Shown: piece by piece, positions 40,408 to 50,384 of the stretch
How positions within the stretch are numbered: the first letter of the stretch is position 1
How the letters are laid out: each line of letters opens with the position of its first letter
Made by a program: the position numbers and the translations under genes
Notes under the pieces: model-generated
The model's input: only the letters and a program-made list of their open reading frames with translations
Database searches by the model: none
Told to the model about the DNA's origin: nothing
NCBI RefSeq assembly: GCF_003958625.1
Contig: NZ_RSEL01000007.1
Coordinates: forward strand, 1-64,000
Length of the DNA: 64,000 nt
Source: Tsuneonella rigui
GTDB taxonomy: Bacteria > Pseudomonadota > Alphaproteobacteria > Sphingomonadales > Sphingomonadaceae
Reading direction: 5' to 3'

Positions 40408-42369
40408 TTATCCGCTGGCGCGCATGCCGACTGGAGAGCGTTCCTGGGCCAGCAACATCGCCGCCAGGTAATCCGGAACCGCGCGGCTGAAATAGTATCC
40501 CTGACCGAGCGTGCAGCCGCTCGCGCGTACGGCGCGGACCTGGTCGACCGTCTCCAAGCCCTCGGCGACGATCTCCATGTCGAGGCGGGCGCCCATCTCG
40601 GCCACCGCGCGGATGATTGCTTCGCTCTTCCGGCCGACGTTAGGGCCCGAGACGAAGCTGCGGTCGACCTTGATCTTGCTGAACGGGAATTTGTTGATCG
40701 AGCCGAGCGACGAATAGCCCGTGCCGAAATCGTCGAGCGCGAATTGCACGCCCGCGCCCGACAGCTCGTTGATGAAATTGGCGGTCGCCTGGTCGTCGTC
40801 GAGAAACAGCCGTTCGGTGACTTCGAGCTCGAGCCGTGAGGGATCGAGGCCCGCCTCGCGCAGTGCCGACAGAATGCCGAGCGCGGCGCCGGGCGCCTTG
40901 ATCTGCAGCGGCGAGAGGTTGACCGCCAGCGTCACGTCGTCGGGCCAGTGCACCGCGGTGCGCGCCGCCTGCGCGGTGATCCAGTTGCCGAGCGTGACGA
41001 TCACGCCCGTCTCTTCCGCCACCGGAATGAACTCGTCGGGCTTGAGCTCGCCTTTTTCGGGATGGAACCAGCGGACCAGCGCCTCGAACGTGCGGATGCG
41101 CCCGCTTTCCAGGTCGACGATCGGCTGGAAGAAGATCGACAGCTCGTCGCGCTGGATGGCCGCGCGCAGTTCCGCCTCGATCTCGCGGCGGCGCATCAGG
41201 TTGCGGCTCATCGAATGCTCGAAGAACCGGCTGTGGTTCTTGCCGCCGATCTTAGCGTGATAGAGCGCCAGGTCCGCCGCCTGCATCAGCGAATCCGCGT
41301 CGGCGCCATCCTCGGGCAGGATGGCGATACCCATCGAGCAGGGTACCTCGAGCCGCTCGTCGTCGATCCGCAGCGGGCGTGTGACGTGATCCAGCACGCG
41401 TCCCGCGAGCCGCTCGCACTCGGGCCGGCTGGCGACGTGGCAAAACATGATGAACTCGTCGCCGCCAAAACGCGCCATGGTCGCGCCCTCGGGTGCGCTT
41501 TCGCGCAGGCGGCGGGCGACTTCGGCCAGCACGCGGTCGCCGACTGGGTGCCCCAGGATGTCGTTGACCTCCTTGAACCGGTCGAGATCGAGCCAGAACA
41601 GCGCGAGCAGTTTTCCCTTGGGCGGGACGAGCAGCTTCTCGCCCATTGCATGGTTGAGGCCGGCGCGGTTGAACAGTCCGGTGACGACGTCGGTCCGGGC
41701 TAGCAGCTGCATCTTCTCGGCCAGCTGAGCGCTCGTCTCAGCCGCGCCGATCGCGCCGCGCAGGGTCGCGAAGAGGTGTTGCACGATCGACGCCATCGCA
41801 CCGACTAGCAGAAGTATCGAGATCGCCAGGCTCACGTGAGCGATCGTCCCGACCCAGAGGCCCGCTGCCGTGAGCGGGAGGGCGGACACCGACAACTGGC
41901 CAAGCGCAATCGCCGGTCGCCCCGCGTTCCGAGCGCATACGCCAACCCCGTAGGCGATCGCGTTGACGAGCGTGAGCGCTTGGACGCCCGGTGGAGACTC
42001 GAACACGATGGCAAGCGCGGCGAACAGGCCGAGCGTCAGCGCGTATGATACTGCGCCGAGGGCGTACAACCGTTCGAGGTTGTGCGTGCTGAACCGCGGA
42101 TCGTCCGGGGACACCGAGACTGACAGCCACACCCGTCCTGCCGCAATCATGGCAAGAATGACGCAGGCGTAGTCAAGGATAACCACGCCGGTCACCAGCG
42201 CGGCGATACCCGAGGAGACCACCCCGACCAGCAGTCCAATCGCCATGCTGACCGGCTGCGTGTAGAGCGATTGCACAAGCGTGCGGCGCACGCGTTCGTC
42301 CAGCGGATCACGCCGGCCGAATTTTCTTCCGATCAGGCGCAACCGGCGGATCGCATAGCTCATTGCCAT
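40408..42369 (-). CDS. Membrane GGDEF-EAL protein
   Basis: 653 residues. About six hydrophobic helices lie in residues 35-190 (VSMAIGLLVGVVSSG to SLAISILLLVGAMASIV) and probably form a sensor. The cyclase domain has an intact GGDEF at 302-306 (RFGGDEF) but no RxxD inhibitory site. The phosphodiesterase domain starts with EAL at 429-431 and keeps LAVNLSP, LELEVTERLF, DDFGTGYSSL, KIKVDRSFV, AEGLETV and QGYYFS. Both activities toward cyclic di-GMP look possible; which dominates is unknown. Confidence 0.93.
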   Translation of the reverse strand: MAMSYAIRRLRLIGRKFGRRDPLDERVRRTLVQSLYTQPVSMAIGLLVGVVSSGIAALVTGVVILDYACVILAMIAAGRVWLSVSVSPDDPRFSTHNLERLYALGAVSYALTLGLFAALAIVFESPPGVQALTLVNAIAYGVGVCARNAGRPAIALGQLSVSALPLTAAGLWVGTIAHVSLAISILLLVGAMASIVQHLFATLRGAIGAAETSAQLAEKMQLLARTDVVTGLFNRAGLNHAMGEKLLVPPKGKLLALFWLDLDRFKEVNDILGHPVGDRVLAEVARRLRESAPEGATMARFGGDEFIMFCHVASRPECERLAGRVLDHVTRPLRIDDERLEVPCSMGIAILPEDGADADSLMQAADLALYHAKIGGKNHSRFFEHSMSRNLMRRREIEAELRAAIQRDELSIFFQPIVDLESGRIRTFEALVRWFHPEKGELKPDEFIPVAEETGVIVTLGNWITAQAARTAVHWPDDVTLAVNLSPLQIKAPGAALGILSALREAGLDPSRLELEVTERLFLDDDQATANFINELSGAGVQFALDDFGTGYSSLGSINKFPFSKIKVDRSFVSGPNVGRKSEAIIRAVAEMGARLDMEIVAEGLETVDQVRAVRASGCTLGQGYYFSRAVPDYLAAMLLAQERSPVGMRASG

Positions 42370-42415
42370 AAGCCCGTCCTAGATCGGACAGGTCACCGGA
42401 CGGTTAACGCGATGG

Positions 42416-42742
42416 TTACCTAGAATACGTGGCAGGTTGAATGTCTTGTGCGCTCATTTCGCGCTTGAGCCTTGCGCCCTGCCGCCGGTCGAATGCGCTG
42501 CAGATATCTATCCAAGCTTCCGCACCGGAGCGGTCTCCGGTGGCCAACGCGCGCTCTGCCTCGTCCCGCGCGGCGCGTGCGGCGTTCAGGCCGTGATTGG
42601 CAAAATGCTGGAGCGCTGCCCGCAGCAGCTGGCTGTCATCATTGCCGTCATCGTTTGCGGCAGTTGAAATCGCCGGCTTCACGAACGCGCGCACTAGAGG
42701 CGACCGGGCGGGGGTGCGGGCCGGGGCAAACCTGACGGTCAT
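42416..42742 (-). CDS. Conserved hypothetical protein, 108 residues
   Basis: A Pro/Arg-rich start is followed by STAANDDGNDDSQLLRAALQHFANHGLNAARAARDEAERAL, an amphipathic helical segment, and WIDICSAFDRRQGARLKREM. It lacks signal peptide and membrane helix. Similar short helical proteins occur in sphingomonads with unknown role. It lies 46 bases upstream of the GGDEF/EAL gene on the same strand. No strong ribosome site before ATG 42742. Confidence 0.6.
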   Translation of the reverse strand: MTVRFAPARTPARSPLVRAFVKPAISTAANDDGNDDSQLLRAALQHFANHGLNAARAARDEAERALATGDRSGAEAWIDICSAFDRRQGARLKREMSAQDIQPATYSR

Positions 42743-42843
42743 TGGGGAATGTCCTGCGATTGACGAACAGGCGCTCTACGCCGCGCGCGCCTAACGCTTG
42801 GTTCGGCGACAAGGTTACGCGGTTGTTGACGATACGAACGCGG

Positions 42844-43098
42844 TCAGGCGTCGGCGGTCACTAGCGCCCTCTCAGCGTCGCGCCGCTCCCGTTCGAAGCG
42901 CAGGCAATCGAAGATCTTGGCGCCGGCCAGGAAGACCGAACCGGTCGCGGCAAGGAACAGCATCTTGCCGCTCCAACCCGGAAACTGGTGGAGATAGACC
43001 GAGCCGCGCTCGATTGCGCCCAATGCCAGGGCGTAGATGATCAGGCACGCCTCGAACTTGGTCTTGATGACGAAGAGGCGCTTGATCTTTTGCAGCAT
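42844..43098 (-). CDS. Small two-helix membrane protein
   Basis: 84 residues from ATG 43098; the longer frame to 43275 overlaps astB and is doubted, and ATG 43113 is possible. Helix 1 is FEACLIIYALALGAIERG, helix 2 is GKMLFLAATGSVFLAGA. The start is basic (MLQKIKRLFVIKTK) and the tail charged (RFERERRDAER), so both ends should be cytoplasmic. Function unknown. Confidence 0.6.
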   Translation of the reverse strand: MLQKIKRLFVIKTKFEACLIIYALALGAIERGSVYLHQFPGWSGKMLFLAATGSVFLAGAKIFDCLRFERERRDAERALVTADA

Positions 43099-43219
43099 GG
43101 TTCTCGCGGACATTCTTAACGTCACGAGGAGCAAATGCCGTGCCAGCCACGGTCTTGTGCGCCTCGCGAAGGTTAACGATACGGCGAGTGTAAACGAGCG
43201 CGACGCGCGGTCCAGCGCG

Positions 43220-44467
43220 TTAACCGAGTTCTTCGAGCTCCAGCACGTCGAGCAGTGCTTGGCGTGCGGTGACAACGCTCTGCGCGAGCGTGTCGCGGCC
43301 CAAATCCACAGGATCGATCTGCTCCGGCCAAGCCCTTGCGATCAGCTGCTCGAGGCGGTCGGCGTGCACCTCGTCGAGCAGGAACCGCGGATCGACCGTC
43401 GCCGGATCGGCAACCACGCGCAGGCGCAGGCAGGCCGGGCCGCCGCCGTTCGCCATCGACTGCCGCACGTCGACCGGGAGCACCCGCCGAATGGGTCCGT
43501 TGCCCGCAAGCATTGCGTCAAGCCAGGATGAGACCGCCGGGCTCTCGGTGCACTCGGAGGGGACGATGAGCGCCATTTCGCCCTCTGGGAGGGTGACCAA
43601 CTGAGCGTTGAACAGGTACGTTCTTACTGCCTCGGCCAAGGTCACGGCCGACGACGGGACCTCGACCACTTCCAACTGTGGAAAAGCCGCGCGGATTGCG
43701 TCGTGGGCCTGCGCCTGGTCGGCGAACGCCTCCGCGTGCGTGAACAGGACGCGGCCGTTTGCCACTGCGACGACATCGTTATGAAACGCGCCGGCGGCGA
43801 TCGCGGCGGGATTTTGTTCGATAAAGACGGTGCGTGCAGGGTCGAGTCCGTGAAGCCGCGCCACCGCCCGACTCGCCTGCTCGTGCTGGCGGGCGGGGAA
43901 AGGGCCGCCGGGGCGCCCGTAAACGAACACCTCGACGCCCGGACCGCCGTGCTCTTCGCACAGGCGCATGTGGTTGGCCGCGCCCTCATCGCCGAAGCTG
44001 GACGGCACCGGCTCGTGCAGGGCGAAGTGGGCACTGTCGGCGAACGCGAGCGCCAGCTGGCGCGCGGTGTCGGGCCATTCCTGCGCGCGGTGCGGCATCG
44101 TCACCAGATTGGCCGGGGTGAGGTGGCAGCGCCCATCGAGCGTATCGGGCGCGGGGCTGACGGTCGCGGCGTTGGCGGTCCACATCGACGACGCGGACCA
44201 TGCCGCGGCGGTCAGTGCTCGTTCGGTGTGGGCGTCCGCACCGAGCCGCGCGAGGTAATTCGGATTGGGCCGCGGCAGCGGCACGAAGAACCCTTGCGGC
44301 AACCCCAGCGCCAGGTTGTGACGCATCTTCGCGAGGCCTTGGAGGGCTGCAGCACGCGGGTAGCTGACATCGCCCGAATGCGCCGTCGCGGCGAGGTTGC
44401 CGAGGCTGAGCCCGGCGTAGTTGTGACTCGGCCCAACGATGCCGTCGAAGTTGATTTCGGTCAGCAT
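43220..44467 (-). CDS. astB: N-succinylarginine dihydrolase
   Basis: 415 residues (E. coli 447). Second step of the arginine succinyltransferase pathway: succinylarginine to succinylornithine, CO2 and ammonia. The start EINFDGIVGPSHNYAGLS is diagnostic and the catalytic Cys346 lies in MANGGGPACLRLRVV. Other conserved parts are FHNDVVAVAN and GEMALIVPSECTES. It follows astA after seven bases. astC and astD are not in the window. Confidence 0.95.
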   Translation of the reverse strand: MLTEINFDGIVGPSHNYAGLSLGNLAATAHSGDVSYPRAAALQGLAKMRHNLALGLPQGFFVPLPRPNPNYLARLGADAHTERALTAAAWSASSMWTANAATVSPAPDTLDGRCHLTPANLVTMPHRAQEWPDTARQLALAFADSAHFALHEPVPSSFGDEGAANHMRLCEEHGGPGVEVFVYGRPGGPFPARQHEQASRAVARLHGLDPARTVFIEQNPAAIAAGAFHNDVVAVANGRVLFTHAEAFADQAQAHDAIRAAFPQLEVVEVPSSAVTLAEAVRTYLFNAQLVTLPEGEMALIVPSECTESPAVSSWLDAMLAGNGPIRRVLPVDVRQSMANGGGPACLRLRVVADPATVDPRFLLDEVHADRLEQLIARAWPEQIDPVDLGRDTLAQSVVTARQALLDVLELEELG

Positions 44468-44474
44468 GGCGAGC

Positions 44475-45491
44475 TCAGCGCAAGACGCTCCAGACCTCGT
44501 CGCCCACGCTCACTCCCAGGAGCGCTGCGGAGCGATGGTCGATTTCGACCGAGCCGTCGGGCAGGGTGTCGCGCATCCCGAAGGCCGCTCGGAAGTTGCC
44601 CAGCGTGCCGGTCGCGAGCAGCGCGCGGTCGCCGATGTCGAGGTTCACGCTGGTGACCGTCCCGGGGCGCGCCTCGCGCACCGAGCGCACGTCGTCGGTC
44701 CGCGCGGTCATGGTCGGGCCGCCATCGAAGATGTCGACGTAGCCGTCATGCCGGAACCCTTCGTCCTCCAGCATTCGCATGGCCGCGCGGCCGGTCGGAT
44801 GCGGCATGCCGATCGCGCTGCGCGCCTCGTCGTCGAGCATCGCGACATAGACCGGGTGCTTGGGCATCAGGTCGGCGATGAACTGGTTGCCGTTGATGGC
44901 GTTGAAATAGTCCGCCTCCTGAAAGGTCATCCCGAAGAAGCGTCCGGCGACCCCGTCCCAGAACGGCGATCCGCCGCGCGCGTCGATGATCCCGCGCAGC
45001 TCCGCCAGGATGCGATCGGCGAAGCGTTCGCGGTGCATCGCGATGAACAGGTAGCGGCTGCGCGCCAGCAGCAGCCCAAGGCCGCCGGCGCGCTCGTTGG
45101 GGTGCAGGAACAGGCCGCCCACTTCGCTCGAGCCTTCGAGGTCGGTCACCAGGCTCAGGAGATCGGCGCGGACCGTCCGCTCCAACTCCTGCGAATGCTG
45201 AGTCAGCGTGTTCAACCGGTAGGAGTAGAACGGCCAGCGCTGGCCGACCTGGCTCATGAGCTGGCAGGTCCCGCGCACGTCGCCGGTCTCGGCATTTTCC
45301 AGCACCAGCACGAATTGCTCATCAGCGATGCTGTCCTCGCTGCGCTCGAAGGCCGCTTCGGCCCGCTCCAGCTTGGCCGCGAGCGCCTTGCGGTCGGCGG
45401 GCAGGTTGGTGAACCCGCCGCCGGTGAGCTTGGCCATCTCGTACATCGGTTCCAGGTCGCGTGGGTGCGCGGCGCGCAGGCGGAAGCTCAA
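44475..45491 (-). CDS. astA: Arginine N-succinyltransferase
   Basis: 338 residues. It transfers succinyl from succinyl-CoA to the alpha-amino group of arginine. The start is placed at TTG 45491 (then SFRLRAAHPRDLEPMYEMA), which shares TTGA with the upstream stop and has GGAG eight bases ahead; no ATG gives the family N-terminus. Conserved FTNLPADRKAL, SRYLFIAMHRERFADRI, FWDGVAGRFFGM and VYVAMLDDEAR are present. Some bacteria have two subunits; here one. Confidence 0.95.
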   Translation of the reverse strand: MSFRLRAAHPRDLEPMYEMAKLTGGGFTNLPADRKALAAKLERAEAAFERSEDSIADEQFVLVLENAETGDVRGTCQLMSQVGQRWPFYSYRLNTLTQHSQELERTVRADLLSLVTDLEGSSEVGGLFLHPNERAGGLGLLLARSRYLFIAMHRERFADRILAELRGIIDARGGSPFWDGVAGRFFGMTFQEADYFNAINGNQFIADLMPKHPVYVAMLDDEARSAIGMPHPTGRAAMRMLEDEGFRHDGYVDIFDGGPTMTARTDDVRSVREARPGTVTSVNLDIGDRALLATGTLGNFRAAFGMRDTLPDGSVEIDHRSAALLGVSVGDEVWSVLR

Positions 45492-46690
45492 GCAAGGTCT
45501 CCGGAAGCAAGGCGGTTGAGAACCAGCGCCGACAGCGCCGCGCGCTCGGCTAAGCTGGAAATGATCATGAATTCGTCGGGCGAATGGATCGCGCCGCCGC
45601 GCACACCCATCGTGTCGACCACGGGGACGCCGCAGGCGGCGATGTTGTTGCCGTCGCACACCCCGCCCGAAGGCTGCCAGCCAATCTCCTGGCCAAGCGC
45701 TCGGCCGCAATCGCGCACGAGGTCGAACAGCCTCTGCGCTTGTTCGTCGACCGGCTTGGGAGGACGGGTAATGCCGCCATGCAATGCCAGCGCAAGGTCG
45801 TGGCGCGTCTCAACGTCGGCAAGCAAAGCGTTGAGATCGCGCTCGAATTGAAGCGCGGCTTCGGTGCTCTTGGGGCGAATGTTGAAGCGCAGCACCGCGT
45901 GATCGGGCACCACGTTGTTGGCCGATCCGCCCTCGATCCTGGCCGGGTTCACCGACAGAGCGGCGTGCCCGAGCGCCTTCAGCCGCACCGCCAGATCCGC
46001 CGCCGCGACGATCGAATTGCGCCCCTCATCGGGATTGCGGCCGGCGTGTGCGGACCGCCCGCTGACGACCACGCTGTAGTTGCCGCTCCCGCCTCGCGCG
46101 TAGGCGAGGGTGCCGTCGGGCAGGGCGGACGGCTCGTACGTCAAAGCGGCGTGCTTGCCCTGCGCCAGTTCGGCGATCAGCGCGGCGGAGGAAAGCGAAC
46201 CAGTCTCCTCGTCCGAGTTGATCATGACGTCATAGCCGATCGCACCCGCGCCTTCGCTCTCCTCGAACGCTTGGAGGGCGTGCAGGATCACCGCGATGCC
46301 GCCCTTCATGTCCGCGAGGCCGGGGCCGTTGAGAGTGTCGGCGTCGACCTGTCGTTGCTGTTGAAACGGGTGATCGGCAGGAAAGACCGTATCCATGTGG
46401 CCGGTCAGCAGAACCCGTCGATCCGCATCGGGCCGCACGCGCAGGACCAGATGTTGACCGTGCTCCTTCTCGACTTCCCGGCCAGCGGCATCGACGGCGG
46501 TGACCGAGGCTGCCTCCACCAGCGCGACTTCCCCGGGCAGCGAGGAGAACGCGTTCGCAAGACGGTTCGCCTGCTCGGCAAGCCCGTCGAGATTGCCCGT
46601 CCCGGTGTTGATCGCGCTCCACGCGGTGGCCTGTTCGAGCATTGCCTCGGCATCGATCGAAGCGGCGAGATGGTCGGCCAGTCGTTTCAT
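45488..46690 (-). CDS. M20-family zinc hydrolase in the ast cluster
   Basis: 400 residues. Metal ligands and catalytic residues typical of M20 are visible: LLTGHMDTVFP (His, Asp), GPGLADMKGG (Asp), NSDEETGSL (Glu-Glu) and SGRSAHAGRNPDEGRN (His). Its gene directly precedes and overlaps astA. In the classical pathway the last step uses AstE, an M14-type succinylglutamate desuccinylase; M20 relatives such as DapE and ArgE also remove acyl groups. It may fill the AstE role, but glutamate carboxypeptidase-like activity is an alternative. ATG 46690 is preferred over TTG 46696. Confidence 0.8.
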   Translation of the reverse strand: MKRLADHLAASIDAEAMLEQATAWSAINTGTGNLDGLAEQANRLANAFSSLPGEVALVEAASVTAVDAAGREVEKEHGQHLVLRVRPDADRRVLLTGHMDTVFPADHPFQQQRQVDADTLNGPGLADMKGGIAVILHALQAFEESEGAGAIGYDVMINSDEETGSLSSAALIAELAQGKHAALTYEPSALPDGTLAYARGGSGNYSVVVSGRSAHAGRNPDEGRNSIVAAADLAVRLKALGHAALSVNPARIEGGSANNVVPDHAVLRFNIRPKSTEAALQFERDLNALLADVETRHDLALALHGGITRPPKPVDEQAQRLFDLVRDCGRALGQEIGWQPSGGVCDGNNIAACGVPVVDTMGVRGGAIHSPDEFMIISSLAERAALSALVLNRLASGDLA

Positions 46691-46855
46691 CTGCAACCGC
46701 TCCTAGCCGCCCCGCCGCCGCCGTCCAACCCCGGTAACCCATGTTGCATTGCGGTGCGCGCTTGGCCATAGGCGCCGCTCGCTTCCTCCCCGGACGACAG
46801 GCTAACCAAGGCGCGCGCCGATTCTCGGGCGCGGCCGCATGACGCGCGAGGGACG

Positions 46856-48937
46856 ATGAGCGAGTATCAGGACAAGGCCGGGTTGCAGGTCGACGGTGCG
46901 TTGGCGGCGTTCGTCGAAGGCGAAGTACTGGCGCCGCTCGGGATTGCGGCCGAGGCGTTCTGGCGTAACTTCGCGGGGCTGCTCGAGCGCTTTGTCCCGG
47001 TCAACCGTGCGCTCCTCGCCAAGCGCGACGACCTCCAGCGGCAGATCGACGACTGGCACCGCGAGCGGCGTGGCCAGCGGCACGATGCCGACGCCTATTG
47101 CCGTTTCCTGGAGGACATCGGCTACCTCGTGCCGGAGCCGGGCGAATTCACCATCGCAACCGAGAACGTCGACGCGGAGATCGCGACGATGGCGGGTCCG
47201 CAGCTGGTGGTGCCGGTGCTCAACGCGCGCTTTCTCCTCAACGCGGCGAATGCGCGGTGGGGCAGCCTCTACGATGCGTTCTACGGCACCGATGCGCTCG
47301 ACGCGCCCGCGGCCCGCCCCGGCGGCTACGACCGCCAGCGCGGTGCGGCCGTCATCGCGGCGGCGCGGGCCTTCCTCGACGAAGCGCTGCCCCTGGCCGA
47401 CGGCAGGAGCTGGAACGGACTGACGGGGCCGGATGACATCGCGCTCGCCGATCCGGCCCAATATGTCGGCGAGACCACTCGCGGCCGGATGTTCGTCAAC
47501 AACGGCCTGCATGTCGAGGTCCTGTTCGATCCCGCGAGCCCGGTGGGCCGCGACGATCCGGCGGGTATCTCCGACGTGGTGCTCGAAAGCGCGCTGACTA
47601 CGATCGTCGATCTCGAGGATTCGGTCGCCGCGATCGATGCGGCGGACAAGCTCGCCGCCTATCGCAACTGGCTGGGCGTGATCCGCGGCGATCTGGAGGA
47701 CACATTCGACAAGGGCGGGCGCCAGATGACCCGGCGTCTCAACGACGACGTCCGTGTGGGCGAGAGGACGCTGCCCGGCCGCAGCCTGTTGTTCGTCCGC
47801 AACGTCGGCCATCTGATGACCAATCCGGCGATCCGCCTGCCCGATGGCTCGGAGATTCCGGAGGGGATCATGGACGCGGTCATCACCAGCGCGATCGGCG
47901 CGCATGACGTGCGCGGGCTGGGGCAGTGGAAGAACAGCCGCACCGGCTCGATCTACATCGTCAAGCCCAAGCAACATGGGCCTGAAGAATGCTCCTTTAC
48001 CAATGACTTGTTCGGCGCGGTTGAGGATCTGCTCGAACTGCCGCGGCACACGATCAAGGTCGGCGTTATGGATGAGGAACGCCGCACCAGCGCCAACCTG
48101 GGCGCCTGCATTGCGGCGGTGAAGGACCGCATCGTGTTCATCAACACCGGCTTCCTCGATCGCACCGGCGATGAGATCCACACCTCGATGCAAGCGGGGC
48201 CCATGATCCGCAAGGCGGAGATGAAGAGCAGTGTCTGGCTGCAGGCCTACGAGGCGCGCAACGTTGCGATCGGCCTAAGGCACGGCCTCTCGGGCCGCGC
48301 CCAGATCGGCAAGGGCATGTGGGCTGCGCCGGACATGATGCGCGACATGATGGCGCAGAAGATCGGCCACCTGCAGGCGGGTGCCAACACCGCGTGGGTG
48401 CCGTCGCCCACCGCCGCGACGCTGCACGCGCTGCATTATCACAAGCTCGACGTGTTCGCCCGGCAGAAGGAGCTGGGCGAGGCACCCGGGCTCGACAAGC
48501 TGCTGCAAATCCCGCTCGCCCAAGGCACCAACTGGTCGGACGACGAGGTGCGCGAGGAGCTCGACAACAACGCGCAGGGGCTGCTCGGCTATGTCGTGCG
48601 CTGGATCGACGCCGGGGTCGGGTGTTCCAAGGTGCCCGATATTCATGACGTCGGCTTGATGGAGGACCGCGCGACGCTGCGCATCAGTTCGCAGCACATG
48701 GCCAACTGGCTGCTCCACGGCGTCTGCACCCGCGAGCAGGTGATGGACTCGCTACGGCGCATGGCGGCCAAGGTCGATGCGCAGAACGCCGGTGACCCAG
48801 AATACGTGCCGTTGGTGGGCAACGAAGACGGACCGGCATTCCGGGCAGCGCTCGATCTTGTGTTCAAGGGAGTTGAGCAGCCGAGCGGTTACACCGAGCC
48901 TCTGCTCCATGGCTGGCGGCAGCGCGCTAAGGGGTGA
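46856..48937 (+). CDS. glcB: Malate synthase G
   Basis: 693 residues (E. coli 723). Condenses glyoxylate and acetyl-CoA to malate. The TIM-barrel core shows [31 protein letters not shown]-like [15 protein letters not shown] and [17 protein letters not shown]. Later come [14 protein letters not shown] and the end domain [22 protein letters not shown]. Divergent from the ast cluster with 160 bases between. No isocitrate lyase gene is nearby. Confidence 0.97.
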   Translation: MSEYQDKAGLQVDGALAAFVEGEVLAPLGIAAEAFWRNFAGLLERFVPVNRALLAKRDDLQRQIDDWHRERRGQRHDADAYCRFLEDIGYLVPEPGEFTIATENVDAEIATMAGPQLVVPVLNARFLLNAANARWGSLYDAFYGTDALDAPAARPGGYDRQRGAAVIAAARAFLDEALPLADGRSWNGLTGPDDIALADPAQYVGETTRGRMFVNNGLHVEVLFDPASPVGRDDPAGISDVVLESALTTIVDLEDSVAAIDAADKLAAYRNWLGVIRGDLEDTFDKGGRQMTRRLNDDVRVGERTLPGRSLLFVRNVGHLMTNPAIRLPDGSEIPEGIMDAVITSAIGAHDVRGLGQWKNSRTGSIYIVKPKQHGPEECSFTNDLFGAVEDLLELPRHTIKVGVMDEERRTSANLGACIAAVKDRIVFINTGFLDRTGDEIHTSMQAGPMIRKAEMKSSVWLQAYEARNVAIGLRHGLSGRAQIGKGMWAAPDMMRDMMAQKIGHLQAGANTAWVPSPTAATLHALHYHKLDVFARQKELGEAPGLDKLLQIPLAQGTNWSDDEVREELDNNAQGLLGYVVRWIDAGVGCSKVPDIHDVGLMEDRATLRISSQHMANWLLHGVCTREQVMDSLRRMAAKVDAQNAGDPEYVPLVGNEDGPAFRAALDLVFKGVEQPSGYTEPLLHGWRQRAKG

Positions 48938-48975
48938 TCGAAGCGACGCGTCAATTTTGCGCTATTCAAGCGCGA

Positions 48976-49000
48976 CAGACGGGGTAGATTGCCCCGTCTG
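48976..49000 (+). terminator. Hairpin after glcB
   Basis: CAGACGGGG (48976-48984) and CCCCGTCTG (48992-49000) form a perfect 9-base stem with a seven-base loop, about 40 bases after the stop. No U-tract follows. Probably the glcB transcript end. Confidence 0.55.
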
Positions 49001-49179
49001 ACTCGTCAGGCCGATCTCCAACATCGGCTTGGCAAGTCCGAGTGAGCTGTCGGCTTCGGCGCGTGACGTGGAAACCAACAGCTCGTTCGGGGCGCGCTAG
49101 GTCGGGCGCTAGAACATAAGTAGACTAGCGCGCCATCGCCGAAGAAATGGTTACGAGCGGGTCGCTCGGAGAAACCGTC

Positions 49180-49560
49180 ATGCCCGGATCAATCAAGGAC
49201 CAGATCGCTGCCGCCAACGAAACCGTGCCGAAGATTTCGGCCGATGAGGCGCGGCGGTTGATGACAGAAGAGGGCGCACTGCTCGTCGATGTGCGGGATG
49301 CGTCGGAACTGGCGGGAACGGGCAAGCTGGCGGGGGCCACCAATGTCTCGCGCGGTATGCTGGAGTTTCGCGCGGACAGCGCAACTCCTTACCACAATTC
49401 CGAATTCCGGACCGACCGGCCGATCGTCCTCTACTGCGCCTCAGGTGGGCGCAGCGCATTGTCGGGCCGGGCGCTGCAAGCTTTGGGTTACACCGACGTG
49501 CACAACCTCGGCGCTTTCAAGGATGCGGCCGAAGCCGGTTTTCCGACCGAGCCCGCCTAG
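49180..49560 (+). CDS. Rhodanese-like protein
   Basis: 126 residues from ATG 49180 (GGAGA seven bases ahead); a frame from 49147 is less likely. Single rhodanese domain: [26 protein letters not shown]-like NVSRGMLEF, and the active-site loop YCASGGRSA with Cys86. It could transfer sulfur or act as a persulfide carrier in the cytoplasm; the partner is unknown. Its stop overlaps the stop of convergent rsmA by CTAG. Confidence 0.88.
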   Translation: MPGSIKDQIAAANETVPKISADEARRLMTEEGALLVDVRDASELAGTGKLAGATNVSRGMLEFRADSATPYHNSEFRTDRPIVLYCASGGRSALSGRALQALGYTDVHNLGAFKDAAEAGFPTEPA

Positions 49561-50384
49561 CGCCTCGTTGCGACGAGCGCCCGCGCGACGCACACGAATT
49601 CGGTCACGCTCAACGTTTCTGCGCGCCGCTGCGGATCGATGCCGACTGTCTCCAACGCGTCCAGTGCGCCCGGCATGCCCTTGAGGCTTTGGCGGAGCAT
49701 CTTGCGGCGTTGGCCGAAGGCAGCCTCGGTCAGGCGTTCCAGGGTACGGGCAGAGACGCCGTCGGCCATTGCCGTCGGTTCGAGGTGGACCACCGCGCTC
49801 ATCACCTTGGGGGGAGGCGTAAAGGCACTCCGGTGGACCTTCATCGCCAGCCTCGCGCTGCTGCGCCATTGGGCGAGCACCGCGAGGCGGCCGTAGGCGT
49901 CCGTCCCGGCCTGAGCGACGATCCGCTGGGCGACCTCGAGCTGAAACATCAGTGTCAGGCTGGTCCAACGGGGCGGCCACTGCTGTCCGCTCAGCCAGCG
50001 CACCAGCAGCGCAGTGCCGACGTTGTACGGTAGGTTGGCCACCACTGCGTAGGGCTCACACATCAGCTTGTCGTGATCGAGCTTCATCGCGTCGCCCTCG
50101 ATCACGCGGAGCTGGCCGGGGAAAGCCTCCTCCAGCTCGGCGAGCGCGGGGAGGCAGCGGCGGTCCATCTCGATCGCCGTGACCCTCGCGCCGGCCCGCA
50201 ACAGGGCGCGGGTCAGGCCGCCGGGGCCTGGACCGATTTCGAGCACCGCCTTGTTTGCTAGATCGCCAGGGATCGCGGCGATCCGGTCTAGTAGTTGCTC
50301 GTCGAACAGGAAGTTCTGCCCCAGCGCCTTCGACGCACTGAGACCGTGACGCGCGATCACTTCGCGCAATGGGGGCAGCGTCAC
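49557..50384 (-). CDS. rsmA: 16S rRNA dimethyladenosine transferase
   Basis: 275 residues. Dimethylates A1518 and A1519 of 16S rRNA in late 30S assembly. SAM-binding [16 protein letters not shown], the N-terminal LGQNFLFDE and catalytic [10 protein letters not shown] are conserved, with [14 protein letters not shown] in the C-terminal half. Start is GTG 50384, sharing GTGA with the pdxA stop. Belongs to the lptD-surA-pdxA-rsmA cluster. Also known as ksgA. Confidence 0.97.
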   Translation of the reverse strand: MTLPPLREVIARHGLSASKALGQNFLFDEQLLDRIAAIPGDLANKAVLEIGPGPGGLTRALLRAGARVTAIEMDRRCLPALAELEEAFPGQLRVIEGDAMKLDHDKLMCEPYAVVANLPYNVGTALLVRWLSGQQWPPRWTSLTLMFQLEVAQRIVAQAGTDAYGRLAVLAQWRSSARLAMKVHRSAFTPPPKVMSAVVHLEPTAMADGVSARTLERLTEAAFGQRRKMLRQSLKGMPGALDALETVGIDPQRRAETLSVTEFVCVARALVATRR

